Shown: positions 12,801 through 24,214 of the stretch, one piece after another
Layout of the letters: each line of letters opens with the position of its first letter
Numbering within the stretch: position 1 is the first letter of the stretch
DNA from: Dipteris shenzhenensis
Lineage: Eukaryota > Polypodiophyta > Polypodiopsida > Gleicheniales
Assembly: GCA_047967505.1 (NCBI GenBank)
Contig: CM106541.1
Reading direction: 5' to 3' (one strand)
DNA: 64,000 nt
The notes under the pieces: generated by a model
Told to the model about the DNA's origin: nothing
Database searches by the model: none
What the model saw: the letters and a program-made list of their open reading frames with translations, nothing else
Program-made: the position numbers and the translations under genes

Positions 12801-14749
12801 GCAGTGTGATGAGAGTGATATCCAAAGATGACTTCTTTTATTCTCTGTTTAACCAATAGATGGTTCCGTGTGTTTTTAATTTAACTCAACTTCTAGCGTA
12901 GGGCTCTCATATGCTATTGCTTATTGCTCTTGCAAAAGGTTAGCCCACCTATAGCCTGCACTACGATTGGTTTTCATAAACGAAGCTTTACTGAGTATGA
13001 GTTTAGATAAGATCTTTCTCTAATTCTTCAAAAGCTGCCTTTTTTTTAAATTCAAATTGAAAGTTCTACCTTTTTGTGTAGATCATCTAATGGGGCTGCC
13101 TTTTTGTGAAAGTTCTACCTTTCTGTGTAGATCATCTATAAAAAAACACAATCACAGAAATAACATGACTTTATGCACAATCTTTTAGTCTGGCCATTCC
13201 AAAATCCCCTTGAGATGATCCAGATCCATTTTAGTTTGACCTTTTGAAACAATATGCCCGAGGAACTAGCATCAACTGTACATAAATGCCAAGAGTGAAT
13301 TTTTCATTTTAAAAATTCCAGAGGAACCGATTTTTAAAAGAGAGAATTCACATTTATGTACAACTGATTCTCCTTAAGGAGACCAAACATAATTTTAGGT
13401 GCTTTCTATGCTCCTTTCCACTCTTACCAAAGACTATGATATTGCCAATGAAAGCGCCAACGAAAGATCTATGCTTGTGAAAAATTTTGCTCATATGCGA
13501 TTCAAAATCAGAGGAGCATACTTAACCTCAAAAGGTACCACTAGATACTCGTAAAGCCCTTGTGAAGTCTGCACAGTTGTCTTCCAAATGTCCTATGGTG
13601 CTGTCTAGACTTGTGGACATCCACTCTCATAGTCTATCCAGTGGAAAATGTTTGCTTCTCTCAAGTTGTGTAAATTTTCATCACTTTTTGGAATAGAGCA
13701 TTTATTTTTGTTGTGAATCTGTTAAGTATTCTTTAGTCCTCACAAAACCTCGATTACCCATCTTTCTTTAGTGAAGGCAACTCTGATGGGTAGAAGTGTG
13801 AACTATTGGGTCGAATTAGGCCATGCTGCAATAACGCTTGGACTTGTTGGATTTCCTCTTGTTGTGACTTGCTTACATGGTCAGGTTGCCTATCCAGAGG
13901 TGCACTTCGAGGGATTAAGTCCATGGCCAAGTCTTCAGGTCTCTAAGGAGGGCATTGACACGTTCAATACCTCAAGGTGGAGATCCCTTCCAATCGTAGA
14001 TGGCAGGTGTATTGAGAACAGAATGGAAGAAGGCTGGTGCAAAGTCTATGTTTGGTGTTCGCAGTTGAAGAATCATGTGCTTGAGATATGTTTGCCACAC
14101 AAATCATGGTATATGGGGTTGAGGTAGCCTGTCATCTGATACCTGGAATGGGGTGCAAGGCCGAGTGACATAAAGAACGACTCTTGCAAGTGCGGAGTAG
14201 GGGCTTGTCGGAGTCCATTTGAGGACAATCACAAACTTCTTCTCTGGAAGACTCAAGCTAGAGGTACACGACACAACTCAGACCCAGAGAGCATGACATG
14301 ACAGACTAGCACTTGAGTTGATCTCTTCTTTACTATTTGACTTGGGGAGATGTACCACGGGAGTGACAGTAGTGCTTGTCAGAGGGGCCTAGACAGACTG
14401 ATCATTCTGAGCACCAGCAACTCTTTGTTATTAGTGTCCTCAATGTCGCCAGCTGTCCCCAAATCCAGAGCCACTGTTGACCGAGGTCATCTCTTCTCCC
14501 CTTAGCTGACCGACAAAGTTGGTCCAACAGACAAAAATAAATAGGTTCTGTCACTAAAATGGTCAGCTGATTGGACGGCCTACTGATGGAGGTCAGCCTC
14601 CCCTTCTGTCCTTGGTTTGTGTACTCTCCCACAGCGAATTGCAGTAAATCTCTCTCTTGAAATTCTCGTCTCGGATGAGAAAGCTCACGCTTTTATTGTC
14701 TTAAGTCCTTCGGTCTTTCAAAGACGTTAATAAACTTTGTTTTTTTGTT

Positions 14750-14792
<43 letters not shown>

Positions 14793-16864
14793 GAGGTGAT
14801 TCCGTTCATAAACATTGGTGAGCCATGCGCTACAGAAGCCAAAGGCCAACGAGCTGTCATGAAGCATCTTGATAAACTAGACAAGATTCCGGTCCTGAAG
14901 CAGTCCAAGGGGACCAAGCAATGAATCACAGACAAATTACTCCCTTTTCGCTCATAAACACTGGCGAGCCATGGGCTATAGAAGCCAAAGGCCAGCAAGC
15001 TGTCATGAAGCATCTTGATAAACTAGACAAGATTGCAGTCCTGAAGCAGTCCAAGTCAATCAAGGGGACCAAGCAATGGATCACAGATGAATTACTCCCA
15101 CGCAACTAAAGGAAAAGAACGTCAAAGCCACTCGGGAAGCTGGGAAATGGATGGTCTACTGTGAAGGAAGAGCAATCATTGAGGATTTTTACAACCCACA
15201 ATGTCTTCACCATGATGGGGATATATCTTGGTTGTTTGAGCACTACATGTATCAAGTTCATTGTATTAGACTCTTGCTTTTTGTTTTGCTTGTGCCGATA
15301 GCTCAACCGAAGTGTTGTAATGAAAAATTATGTATCTCCGCTTTTGTCCGTTATGCCTTCGAGGCATCCCATGGACGTTAATAGAGCTTGCTTTCTTTCT
15401 TTCTCTTCTTCATCGTTCCCTACGTCTCTCTTTTTCTCCTTCTCTATCTTATCTTTGTCATCCAAAAACTCTGCATTTGTAAAATGGGATAGTTCTTGTG
15501 TTTTGAAGGTATGTATGTCTCACTAGCCACAGTTAGGGCTCTTTCATTGTGTATGAGAAAAAATTGGAAATATTGATTTGAGATGGCTTGTGCCAGGTGG
15601 CTGGATATTGTGTTGGTGGTGGACACGTTCTACATATGGTTTGTGACCTCACCATTGCAGCAGATAATGCAGTATTTGGACAAACAGGTCCAAAGGTGAA
15701 GCTATGCAATTTATGTATGCCAATGTAACCATGTCATGTAATGTATTTTGCTTTAGCATTTTCCAAAACAAGAGGAAGACATTTTTTGGGTTGTGACAGG
15801 CATGTGGACTCGATTCACATATTTCAATCTCAACTTTGTTTAGTTGGCAAAATGATGTCTGACAGTTTTAAATACCAACAAGTTGGCGGTTCTAGTTTAG
15901 GTAGACTGTGGAGTGAACTGAATGAAACTTGAAAGTTGACTCTTGGTGTATGTTGGGAAGGTTGGGAGCTTTGATGCAGGTTACGGATGCAGTGTGATGG
16001 CTCAACTGGTGGGGTCTCTATTCAATTTATCCTTAAATCAGAGTAATTAAAAGATTTTGAGTGGTAGACAAGTCTAGCCATTTCATTGCATATAAGTAAC
16101 TTCTTCAGTACAAAAGAGTTCAGGAGCTTCACGTGTTCTATTGAATGATTCCATTCGTGAATCTATGTTGTTACCTGTACCCATAGCACTGGCAAAGGTG
16201 TTGCTTGTGTCACATTCCAATGGACCTCTATCATGTTTCAACTGTGAAATCAAAGATATACTGTGAGAACTTTTAAACTTGTGATGCAGGTTGGACAAAA
16301 AAAAGCTCGTGAAATATGGTTCTTGGCACGCTTTTATAATGCAAAGGAGGCATTAGAGATGGGTCTTATCAACACAGTTGTCCCAGTAAGAAGCTTGTAG
16401 CAGAGGGATCACTTTTGGCGAAAGCCTTATATTACCTGTTGAGATTACAACTTAGCAATGAAGTAAGATTATGATGTTCTAATACCATTGACTGGTTTTT
16501 GCAGCTTCAACAGCTAGAGGAAGAGACGGTAAAGTGGTGTAGGGAGATTCTTAGAAACAGCCCAACAGCACTGCGTGTTCTGAAATCGGCACTTAATGCT
16601 GCTGATGATGGTCATGCAGGCCTTCAAGTACAAGCTGCACTCAAATTTGGATTTCTATGCCACACATTTTTAATGATTAAATTAATCTCTTGTTATCATG
16701 CTTGCTGAGGTGACACTTCTTTTTGCTATTTCTTGGTCTATTTTTAGGAACTCGCTGGAAATGCTACTCTGCTTTTCTACAATTCAGATGAGGCTGCAGA
16801 AGGCAAGACTGCTTTTCTGGAGAGACGAGCACCAGATTTTTCTAAATTTCCTAGACTGCCTTAG
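6867..16864 (+). CDS. menB: 1,4-dihydroxy-2-naphthoyl-CoA synthase, nine exons
   Basis: It closes the second ring of the naphthoquinone by Dieckmann-type condensation of o-succinylbenzoyl-CoA, in the phylloquinone pathway; plant orthologues (NS) are peroxisomal. Exons by sequence reading: 6867-7079, 7157-7279, 7774-7875, 9402-9440, 15597-15695, 15961-16008, 16290-16385, 16505-16627, 16748-16864 (TAG). All introns are GT-AG and phase 0; the acceptor at 15960 (GGGAAG) is weak. The product is 319 residues from the ATG at 6867; in-frame ATGs at 6849 and 6810 would add 6 or 19. Crotonase-fold motifs: [20 protein letters not shown] and GGGHVLHM (oxyanion hole), [15 protein letters not shown] (catalytic Asp), KKAREIW, LLFY, and a C-terminal PDFSKF. 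The Gln of QTG, the Gly and the Trp of REIW are the bicarbonate-binding set of type I MenB. No stop or frameshift is seen, so the gene appears functional. Confidence 0.95.
6894..6920 (+). other. PTS2-type peroxisomal targeting nonapeptide (RTAALSKHL)
   Basis: Residues 10-18 of MenB fit R-[LI]-X5-HL with Thr at position 2, a minor plant PTS2 variant. Plant NS proteins are known to use an N-terminal PTS2. This supports the start at 6867 and peroxisomal import by PEX7. Confidence 0.75.
6927..6959 (+). repeat. (TCT)n microsatellite in coding exon 1
   Basis: Ten TCT codons plus one TCC encode an uninterrupted run of 11 serines just after the PTS2. Its length is probably polymorphic. The opposite strand reads as poly-Arg, which is an artefact. 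Confidence 0.9.
9547..10200. repeat. Pair of diverged direct repeats in intron 4
   Basis: About 9547-9835 and 9945-10,200 share long stretches: TTGTAGCATAGCCATG, AATTGCGGGAA, CTCATAAGAATGCCCA, ATCAATTAGAAGAGCTTTG and ACTACACAA. It looks like an old duplication about 400 bp apart, without coding potential. Confidence 0.8.
10434..10556. repeat. Tandem repeat, four 26-40 bp units
   Basis: The word CCAAAACCGATTCACAATTAGA (or close variants) occurs four times. The last two units carry an extra TGTTAAGCATC tail. It lies within intron 4. Confidence 0.85.
10776..11007. repeat. Tandem and interspersed duplications in intron 4
   Basis: AATGTTAGTTGAGACATGG occurs twice in tandem near 10,790-10,840. 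A block of about 80 bp containing GGCAGTAGTGACAAATCC and TAGATTTATACACTTGCCAT occurs at 10,820-10,905 and again at about 10,931-11,007. Confidence 0.8.
11008..11377 (+). repeat. Copia-type LTR with iMet-tRNA primer-binding site inside intron 4
   Basis: TGGTATCAGAG at 11,367-11,377 is the standard copia primer-binding site. The preceding sequence ends in CACA and holds a TATA box (TATATATAA) near 11,195, as a U3-R-U5 would. The 5' boundary is uncertain: AAGGGGG near 11,010 could be flanking. No copia protein motif follows, so this is either an LTR plus leader fragment or a non-autonomous element. Confidence 0.6.
11378..12939. other. Intron 4 interior, no recognised gene
   Basis: GC-richer leader-like sequence downstream of the primer-binding site. 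Several short overlapping ORFs show no known motif. A CTCA(C/T)GGGCTGTGG word repeats near 11,700-11,790. Confidence 0.4.
12940..13980 (-). pseudogene. Gypsy reverse transcriptase relic in intron 4
   Basis: Minus-strand translation, with many stops and frameshifts, gives a recognisable Ty3/gypsy RT in the right order. First come [20 protein letters not shown] and SLKKDG.SRFCED.RILN (the usual KKDGSWRFCVDYRALN block). Then come a degenerate palm, [15 protein letters not shown] following the catalytic position, and AFEELEKDL in the RNase H connection. The catalytic YVDD reads as IGN (the motif is lost). It is antisense to MenB and would be spliced out. Confidence 0.8.
14754..14790. repeat. (CT)n microsatellite
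   Basis: About 17 CT units in intron 4, directly before the duplicated segment at 14,798. Confidence 0.9.
14798..15300 (+). other. Coding-like tandem duplication in intron 4, unknown
   Basis: Two copies of about 135-145 bp (14,804-14,938 and 14,944-15,092) translate in the same sense to similar peptides containing [21 protein letters not shown] and VLKQSK...GTKQ.ITD.LLP. The second copy runs on to a possible extension with [21 protein letters not shown] (about 15,135-15,200, another frame). I do not recognise the family. It could be a captured gene fragment or part of a transposon. Confidence 0.45.
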
Positions 16865-17234
16865 CGTGCTCATATGATTTCTCACCTCACTGCATCTCTG
16901 GATTTCCACAACTGCACTGGAAAAACCACTATGCTGACTTACATGACAGCCTTACAAGAGGGAGAGGCACCTTCCTCTCATTGTCATCCACACCTAGTTG
17001 TATTTCAGTTGCTTTGCATCAAAATTCTAGTGAAAGCGGGAATTGGGCCATTCTTGTTGTAATTGCTGGAGTAGGTCATTATGTCACTTGTGCAGAATGT
17101 TTGAGTGGATTATAAACAATTATTTTCAAAAGTGTCTATAGAATTTTTTTGGTTATCCCAAAAAGATATGTGGATGCTTTCTGGAAATTGCATTGAAACA
17201 AAGGACATAAACTTCATAAAAGGCTAGGGGCCAC

Positions 17235-17530
17235 TGTTGGGCGCTGATGACGTCAGTGGGGATGTCGTAGTAGCTAGTCCCTGCTATGCATGATGGAGTT
17301 TATGGTTTTCAACCTTGTGAGTGACTATCATGAGATTGAAACTGCACTATGTTGTGTTTTTAGAGGATGAGTTTGGGAATGTTCCTGGATTCATCTAGGT
17401 ATATAAAGGCTAGGGGCCCTCCAGAATAAGGGCGGGGGTGGTTTGTTTTTGTTGCACCAGTTTTCTTTATAAAAAGATGCAATTTAACGTGCTGGAAGCT
17501 CTTTTTGTGCCACGGTTATGGACTTAAGTA
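17235..17530 (+). repeat. Possible LTR or LTR fragment
   Basis: Starts TGTTGGGCGC after the purine-rich GGCTAGGGGCC, and contains a TATA-like TATATAAAGG near 17,399. No partner LTR or primer-binding site was found and the right end is not defined. It lies about 370 bp downstream of the MenB stop. Confidence 0.3.
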
Positions 17531-20500
17531 CACATTAGCATGACGTTTCTGAGACACACATGAATGAACTTAGTCAATGTACAGACCTTAAGAAGATTAT
17601 ATAGCATCATATCCAAGACAGTTCTACAAACTGATGGTGAAGTGAAGATCCTTCTCTACAACTGGAAGTGATAGTGGTTGTCTGCCCCTCCCAGCAAGCA
17701 AGGCATCCAAGCTGCGCTTGTTTTAGAGATACGTTCTGAAAGTCAAGTATCTCCCCTTGATGTGCTCAGAAACATTGAACATTCTTGCTAAATGGTGCTA
17801 CAGTAGACATTGCTCATGAGCTGTGTGTGAGTGATCCTTCAAGGGCCTGAGTTGCCATTGAAGCTCCTCCCTTCAAAGCCTACCATCCTTAATGCATGCT
17901 ATTCTTGCTTGAATCCATTTTTAATGCTTACAATGTTGTGACTGAGTATTTCTCAGAGGGGAAATCTTTATGGGATGGGGAAAAACGTACTTGACAAAAC
18001 ATGCACCTAGGTTGCAAAGATTCACCTGTGTTAGCCTGGGCTAAAGTGTAACGAAGTATAGAATGGCGTGATGAGCTAGAAAGTGCATGTACTCTTAATC
18101 CCACATCAAGTGGAATGATCTTAGAGGTGAGTCCTAGAGGCAACGTCACAGACTCTCCTTGGTTGTATTGAGTCAAATGGCTAATACTCCGATCACTTGT
18201 AGTGAAGTATGTGACAGGGATCCTCCTTGAGAGTGCTCGAAAGAATAGAAGGATATTAGGTCACTACAATCTTGTCTAAAATGATGTCAAAAAGATATAT
18301 TGATGCCATAAATCTCCTTTTGAGTTCAAACGATGCATTTGAATCTAACCACCAATTCTAGTCTTATAAACCAAGAAATCCGGTGGGTATATGTCAGAGA
18401 ATGGACAGCAGCCTAATTCTAGTCTTGTGGTGTAGCATGTAAGCAGAAAAATCAGGTAGCCCTCTCCAATCACCCAAATCGTGAGTGGGATCTGGAAAAA
18501 GTATAAGCAGGAGAGGATAGGAAATATGGCAGCGTAGTGAAGGAAAACTCGAAAACAAAAATGCTTCTGTTTTCCCGATTCCCTCCTCACCCAAGAAGTA
18601 CCCAAGTGTGATAGCCAAAATCTGTTAAGAGAGGGTTGGACATTGACAAAAGTCATTCCTCGGATGGACATGTAGAAAGGCTTGAATAGAGGTTTAAGTG
18701 TCTAGAGACACGTGGCTGCCAGAACTGGCATGTCTTGTTGTCGAGGTGTCGCCCTTGGTACAACTCGATCTCCACGAGTTGGTGCCCCCACGTTGCTCTG
18801 CTCTCCACCTCGAAGCGCTTCCGCAACGTGTCAATAATTGGTCCGAACCACTAGTGACAAATTTCAACAAGCACCCAAACATTATCATGATTGCTAGATT
18901 AGATGCTATACAAAATTCCATCACAATCATTAGTGTAACGTGCAACCAAAATGGATGACATCCAAAGATTACCTAGGCAATTTGATGAGCCCTTTTTCTT
19001 AAGCACCACATCTCCCCTTAGGTAGATCTTTGGCTCGAACTACAAGAGTACACATTAACCAACCCAAGAAGCTCCCATTTTCCCAAATGTACAATCTAAA
19101 GCAATCCCCCGTAGCCACCATCCCCACTCCAAACCCCTCTTGGTACAGGCAACCTTTAGTTGTGCATATCGGTTGCAACTCCATGTTGCTCAAGTGTAGG
19201 AGGTGGTGATCTTGCTCTTATGGTGGAATCCATGTTCACGCCCCTTGCATTGTATTGCTAAGAAAACCAAGTCAACCAAGGTGATTGTTGCAGCAATCTT
19301 CTCTCTAGCCTAGTGAGACCTACCTCTTCCACCCCGATGGATACACTCCTTGCAAATGTCTTTGGTTCCAAAAGTTCCACTTATGCATACTATCTATAGG
19401 CTTGCCCATGCATTCCCTTTTGTGGATCTCCTTGAACCAAAAGTATGTTTGTTGAGATCGCTTGCTTACAATGCCCATGTTCTATGGAGTTTGTGCTACC
19501 CATGTAAGATGTGGGTCATGGTGTGTCATTGGCTAAATTGAGGATGAAGTTGTGAAGATATGCCAAGATTTGGCCCAACCCATTGAGTGCAAGCATTCTC
19601 TGGAAAAGAGCTGATGTGATGGGTTTTAAAGTTGGCACCCTTAGGTAACCTTTGGCATGGCTAAGGGACTTGGCAAGTCTCAAGCCATCAACATGAGACC
19701 TGAGCTTGTCAAAACCTTTAAGGACAATCTATAGATGATGTATGTTAACCATCAATATACCCCATTAAACATTCGGCACGCTGATGAGGCAAGAGTACAA
19801 TAGTGCAAGGACAATGGGATGAAAGTGCTAGCCAAGAAGGGGCAAGGTTTGTTTATAGGTTGATTCCAAACACAAGGGACTGGTTGACCATTCTTTGACA
19901 TCTCTTTGTTATGTTAGGGTATTATATCAAATAAGAATGTAACAAGCCTTGGGGTGGACATTGTCATTTTGCTAGCCCATTCTTCCCATAGGTTGCAACC
20001 TCTTGATGTGTCTATGTTCAAATCCTTCATGTTATGCAAGAGGCGGAAGTGGCAACTAAGAAACTTTAAAGCTACTATCCACATTTCAGAGTTGGTAGGT
20101 TTTGTATCTTGAGCTTTGATTGATGCACGAAGAATAATATCCTTGTAGGGTTCAAAGCATGAGGATATGGCATGTATATATATCTCTATATATATATATA
20201 TATATATATATGAACATGGATTTCCATTGATGGAATGTTCTAAGAAGGTGAACCAAGACAAGCATAGACAGAGAGCAAGTAGTTAAGCACCTTGCTGGAG
20301 GGCTATTTTGTGGAAGTTCTAACTCACCTAAGTGCAATGGGAGACGTTGATGTATTCGCATACATCATAGACGTAACAACGCCCAATTTAATTATGGAGC
20401 TACTGACTCCACCGAGAGAGGAGATAAACATTTGTGGGGCTCTCCATGAACTATATGTGGATTATAGATGCTCACTAATCCTCACTTTTGACCAATATAT

Positions 20501-22984
20501 TAGCATCAGCAAAGCTAAATTGCAGAGGAGGAAGCAATTAGGGCCAAGGTCAAGAGGAAGCAAGAGGAAAAAGCAATGAAGTGTTCATGGGTACAGATGA
20601 AGGAGAACGGAATTAGGCAAGAGGGAGAAGTATGTGAGGAAGTTTTGGGACAAGCACTAGGTTGTCTTCTAGAAACATCTTTCATTAGTCCTTTGGGAGA
20701 GAGACTTTGGCCAATCATAAGGCTCTATGGCATTGCCAACAAGCAATGGCAATTTTGCAATTGAGAAGACAACAAAGACGAGGGCTTAAAGGGCCACAAA
20801 AAACTAAGGATAGGGATTGGATCTGACCCAAGACCATAAATTTTTCATGCATACTATAAGATTTGAGCATGGAATGGTAGATATAGGCTTCTCTAAATTT
20901 TACAATCTGTGCAATGAAACCACCCTTCAATTCTAAAGAGGCCCATTGTCCTCTTATCTACACAATCACTACTAGCAATCAAATTGATTTGCAATTTATT
21001 CTTTGCTCTGTACTTTCATGTGTGTAATGAAATCCCTCCACTATGCAACCTCATGAATGCATTTGAAACCACAATACATTTGCAATTTGTTCGAACCTTG
21101 AGTACTAGAACCCATTGTGACCTACATGCATTTGTTTCTTATTCAAGCACCCTGAAACACATCAAAATAATGCTTTACAACACAAAATGAAAGAGGGAAT
21201 CATATTCTAACAAAAATTTGAGAAGCCGGTCGAACGATTGTGTACCTTGGCACGAGATGTTGAGCACTTGGCTGAGCAAATGTGTACCTTGGCATGAGAT
21301 GTTGAGGTGATTCCTCACCTCTGCCTAAAGAAGGGCACTTCATGCAACCCAATCTCAAACACCACTCTAGAAGGGTTGCGCATTGTGAGTCCTCCTTTTG
21401 AGGCCAATGGATCTTAAATGATTGCATTTTGGAGCATGGGTATCGTATCATAGTGTGTGGCAAAAGGTATATCATTGGATAGCGAGAGGGGAGTGAGTGG
21501 AGCGAGAGTGGATTAATGCTAGACTTGTAATGAAGGCATTAGGGGGGGGGGGGGGGGGGGAGAGAGAGAGAGAGATGGAAGCCTAAGGGGGTGGAGGTTT
21601 TGTCTTATAGGTTTTCCTCTGAAGAGGAAGGGGAATGGAGGAGGTAAAGGAAGAAGGAGAGGATGAACATAGACTAGTAGTAAGTAAGTGGCACATGTAT
21701 CATGCCCATGTGGGGGGCACAAATGGTCATTGTGCCACTTGGTTGGCACCTAAAATTCGTCAATGGAATTTCACAAAACACCTTGGTGAAAGTGCGTGCT
21801 CGATAAACAATTTGGTTTTGGCATTGGGGGTGTTTTTTCGGGGGTGGAGCAGGGGGGGAATGTCAAGTTAGCCACAACATGAATGGCCACTTACTCTATA
21901 TACTTGAGGGGAGACTATCCGATTTAACCATATAATGGCCAACCACAACAAGCAAGATGGGACGATGTTGTTGATCATGGTGGTCATTGGCTGGACATGG
22001 TCTTCAAAATGCCTACAAAAGGCTTCCAAGGAGCCCTATAAAATCCCAAGCATCATAAGATGGGGATATCTATAGCCCATCTAGGCACACACACCACTTC
22101 CTAGCCTACAACTTTATACATAATCCAGAGTGCATGTGACATGTGTTCTCTTAGTCTAGTATTAATACCATTCTCAAACATAGAACATTGACTATTCTAA
22201 TTTATTCATGGGTATTTGGACTAGGTCCACCCATTTTGATCTCGCAATAAGCATTATGATCCACCCTCCCATATCCATAGATATTGGGATGTATTGTGGA
22301 CAACTCTGGCTTTGGGAGGGGGTTAACTAATATGGATTGGCCTTGCAAGAGAGTGTCACGTAGAGGGAGGAATCCCTCCATTCAAATGCTTGAAGTGAAA
22401 TTGGAGAGTATTGGGGAGCCTTGGGGCCATCAGATTCTGTTGCGAGGATAATGAAGGTCTATTGCCCTTATTTCTAACATGGTATGAGAGTCCACAGGTT
22501 CTACTCCATCAACTGAAGGAAGGAGCCCATTGCCTAATGCAAGGGAACTTTCATATTAGTTAAGTGTGCCTTTTTCATGTTTGGTACATGGCATTGATTT
22601 TTGAATTTGCAATTTCTATCTATGACTATCCCTAGCCTCGATGAGGGTGGCATGTATCATGGAAGACGATATGGAGCCACATTTTGGCAAGGAGGGTAAC
22701 CATATGTGCGGAATTGATCCCAATGACATGATTGATGATATGCATGGGTGTTTTTATTGAAGCAATACTAACATAATTTTACAATATACTCGTAAAAAAT
22801 GACATATCTTGTTTTTTGGAATTTCACAGTATTGGTGAATTTCTTCTTACTTGTATATACCCACTTTGCATTCACTCCACTAACTGGAGAATAATAGACC
22901 ATTATGTAATGTTGTATAGGAACTCATGGTGTCATCTTGCTCATCTCATTGTATCTTTCCATTTCTTCTATAAAAGTAAGGTTG
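17531..22984. other. Gene-poor stretch, no recognised coding region
   Basis: Only short ORFs (up to about 115 codons) with no recognisable domain on either strand. It contains a (TA)n microsatellite at about 20,188-20,211 and a G-run followed by (AG)n at 21,541-21,575. A short direct repeat around GTGTACCTTGGCA(C/T)GAGATG lies near 21,240-21,306. Confidence 0.5.
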
Positions 22985-23176
22985 GCTTTTGGAGGACATT
23001 AAAGCCTAGCTTGTCTTGCCATGGGTCCCAAGGGATTTTCTCCAAAGGTGACTTTCCCTTGGGAGTCCGAACATTCATATGGCACTCAGCAACAATCGTA
23101 TGACTTATCAAACAATTCTAATTCCTCAAAAGTGCACCCATGGCAAGACAAGCTAGGCTTTAATGTCTCCCAAAGC
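22985..23176. repeat. Fold-back (inverted repeat) of about 190 bp
   Basis: 22,998-23,025 and 23,137-23,164 are exact reverse complements over 28 bp, and near-complementarity extends outward for about 10 bp more. A nested TCCCAAGGGA / TCCCTTGGGA pair lies inside the loop. It could be a fold-back element or a MITE end, or it could yield a hairpin RNA if transcribed. Confidence 0.8.
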
Positions 23177-23309
23177 GTCGGCACATGATTAGTGCAACAT
23201 CTATTCGCTTCTCCTCTAGCACTAGGCTAGGGCTTGTCTCAAAATATTTCATGAGGTTGTAGCTATATATGTCGCTTCCTTGTCCTCAATTAGGATATCT
23301 CTGTCACAT

Positions 23310-23480
23310 GGTTTAGCCGTTACCTGTCCTATCGTGGCATTCCCTTTGGCCATTACATGTCCTATCATGGCCTTCCTTTTGGCCATTGGCCACTACATGT
23401 CTTGGCTAAATCGTTACATGGTTTGGCCATTCCCATGTCCTATCATGGCCTTTGTTTTGGCCATTGGCCATTACACATCT
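23310..23480. repeat. Imperfect tandem repeat around GGCCATTACATGTCCTATCATGGCC
   Basis: Variants of TTTGGCCATTGGCCA and CATGTCCTATCATGGCC recur four to five times, giving local palindromes (TTGGCCATTGGCCA). Confidence 0.75.
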
Positions 23481-23486
23481 TTCACA

Positions 23487-23845
23487 GACTATGCCTTTGA
23501 CATGGCCTCAAGTTAGCTTATATATCGGTGTTCTCATTCACTTCATCTTCTTCAAGGATATTGAAGAGTTTGTATGCTCCGCCTTCTAGATATGGCCATT
23601 GTGTGTCTTGTCATGGGCTATGCCTTTGACATGGCCTTTAGTTATCTTATATATCATTCTTCTCATGCACTTTACCTACTTTGAGCATATAGAAGAGTTA
23701 GTATGCTCCACCTTCAAGCTATCCTTGGCATGAAGTATGCCTTCAACATGGCCTCTGGTTATTTTATGTATCACTCTTCTCATTCACTTTATGTACTTTG
23801 AGCATATAGAAGAGCTTGTATGCTCTCCACCTTCAGGGTATGGCC
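23487..23845. repeat. Three tandem units of about 110-125 bp
   Basis: Each unit carries TATGCCTT(T/C)(G/A)ACATGGCCT, a TTAT(A/G)TATC segment, TCTCAT(T/G)CACTT, AGAAGAG(T/C)T(T/A)GTATGCTC and CACCTTC. The units begin near 23,487, 23,617 and 23,735. Confidence 0.85.
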
Positions 23846-24056
23846 AAAATATCCAGTAGCATATCACATCATGGCTATAGCCTTCTAATAGGATATGCCA
23901 TCATCTAGTGCCCATCATGGCACTTCATCAAACATCATCTCATGTTAGCCATCATGGAACTTCATACCAGCATTATTGTTAGGTTTTTCCTTTCACATAT
24001 AGATGTATATTATGGCATACTGTAATAGCTACAAGTTCCATATGGTATAGACCTTG

Positions 24057-24214
24057 CCATACCAATCAACAACTCAAGGGATTGCTGGTGGTGATGCTTT
24101 CTTTACTACTACTTGAATGGCACTAATCCTAACCCATACCAATCAACAACTCAAGGGATTGCTGGTGGTGATGCTTTCTTTACTACTACTTGAATGGCAC
24201 TAATCCTAACCCAT
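24057..24214. repeat. Perfect 77-bp tandem duplication
   Basis: Two consecutive identical copies (24,057-24,133 and 24,134-24,210), each starting CCATACCAATCAACAACTC. Perfect identity implies a recent event or an assembly artefact. Confidence 0.95.

Noticed and set aside
13771-14127. Plus-strand 118-codon ORF in MenB intron 4
   Set aside because: It overlaps the minus-strand gypsy RT relic and is its shadow.
16083-16298. Minus-strand 71-codon ORF between MenB exons 6 and 7
   Set aside because: Intronic, overlaps exon 7 antisense, no motif.
17247-17256. TGATGACGTCA palindrome as a bZIP-controlled promoter
   Set aside because: A single palindrome with no identifiable gene downstream; chance occurrence is likely.
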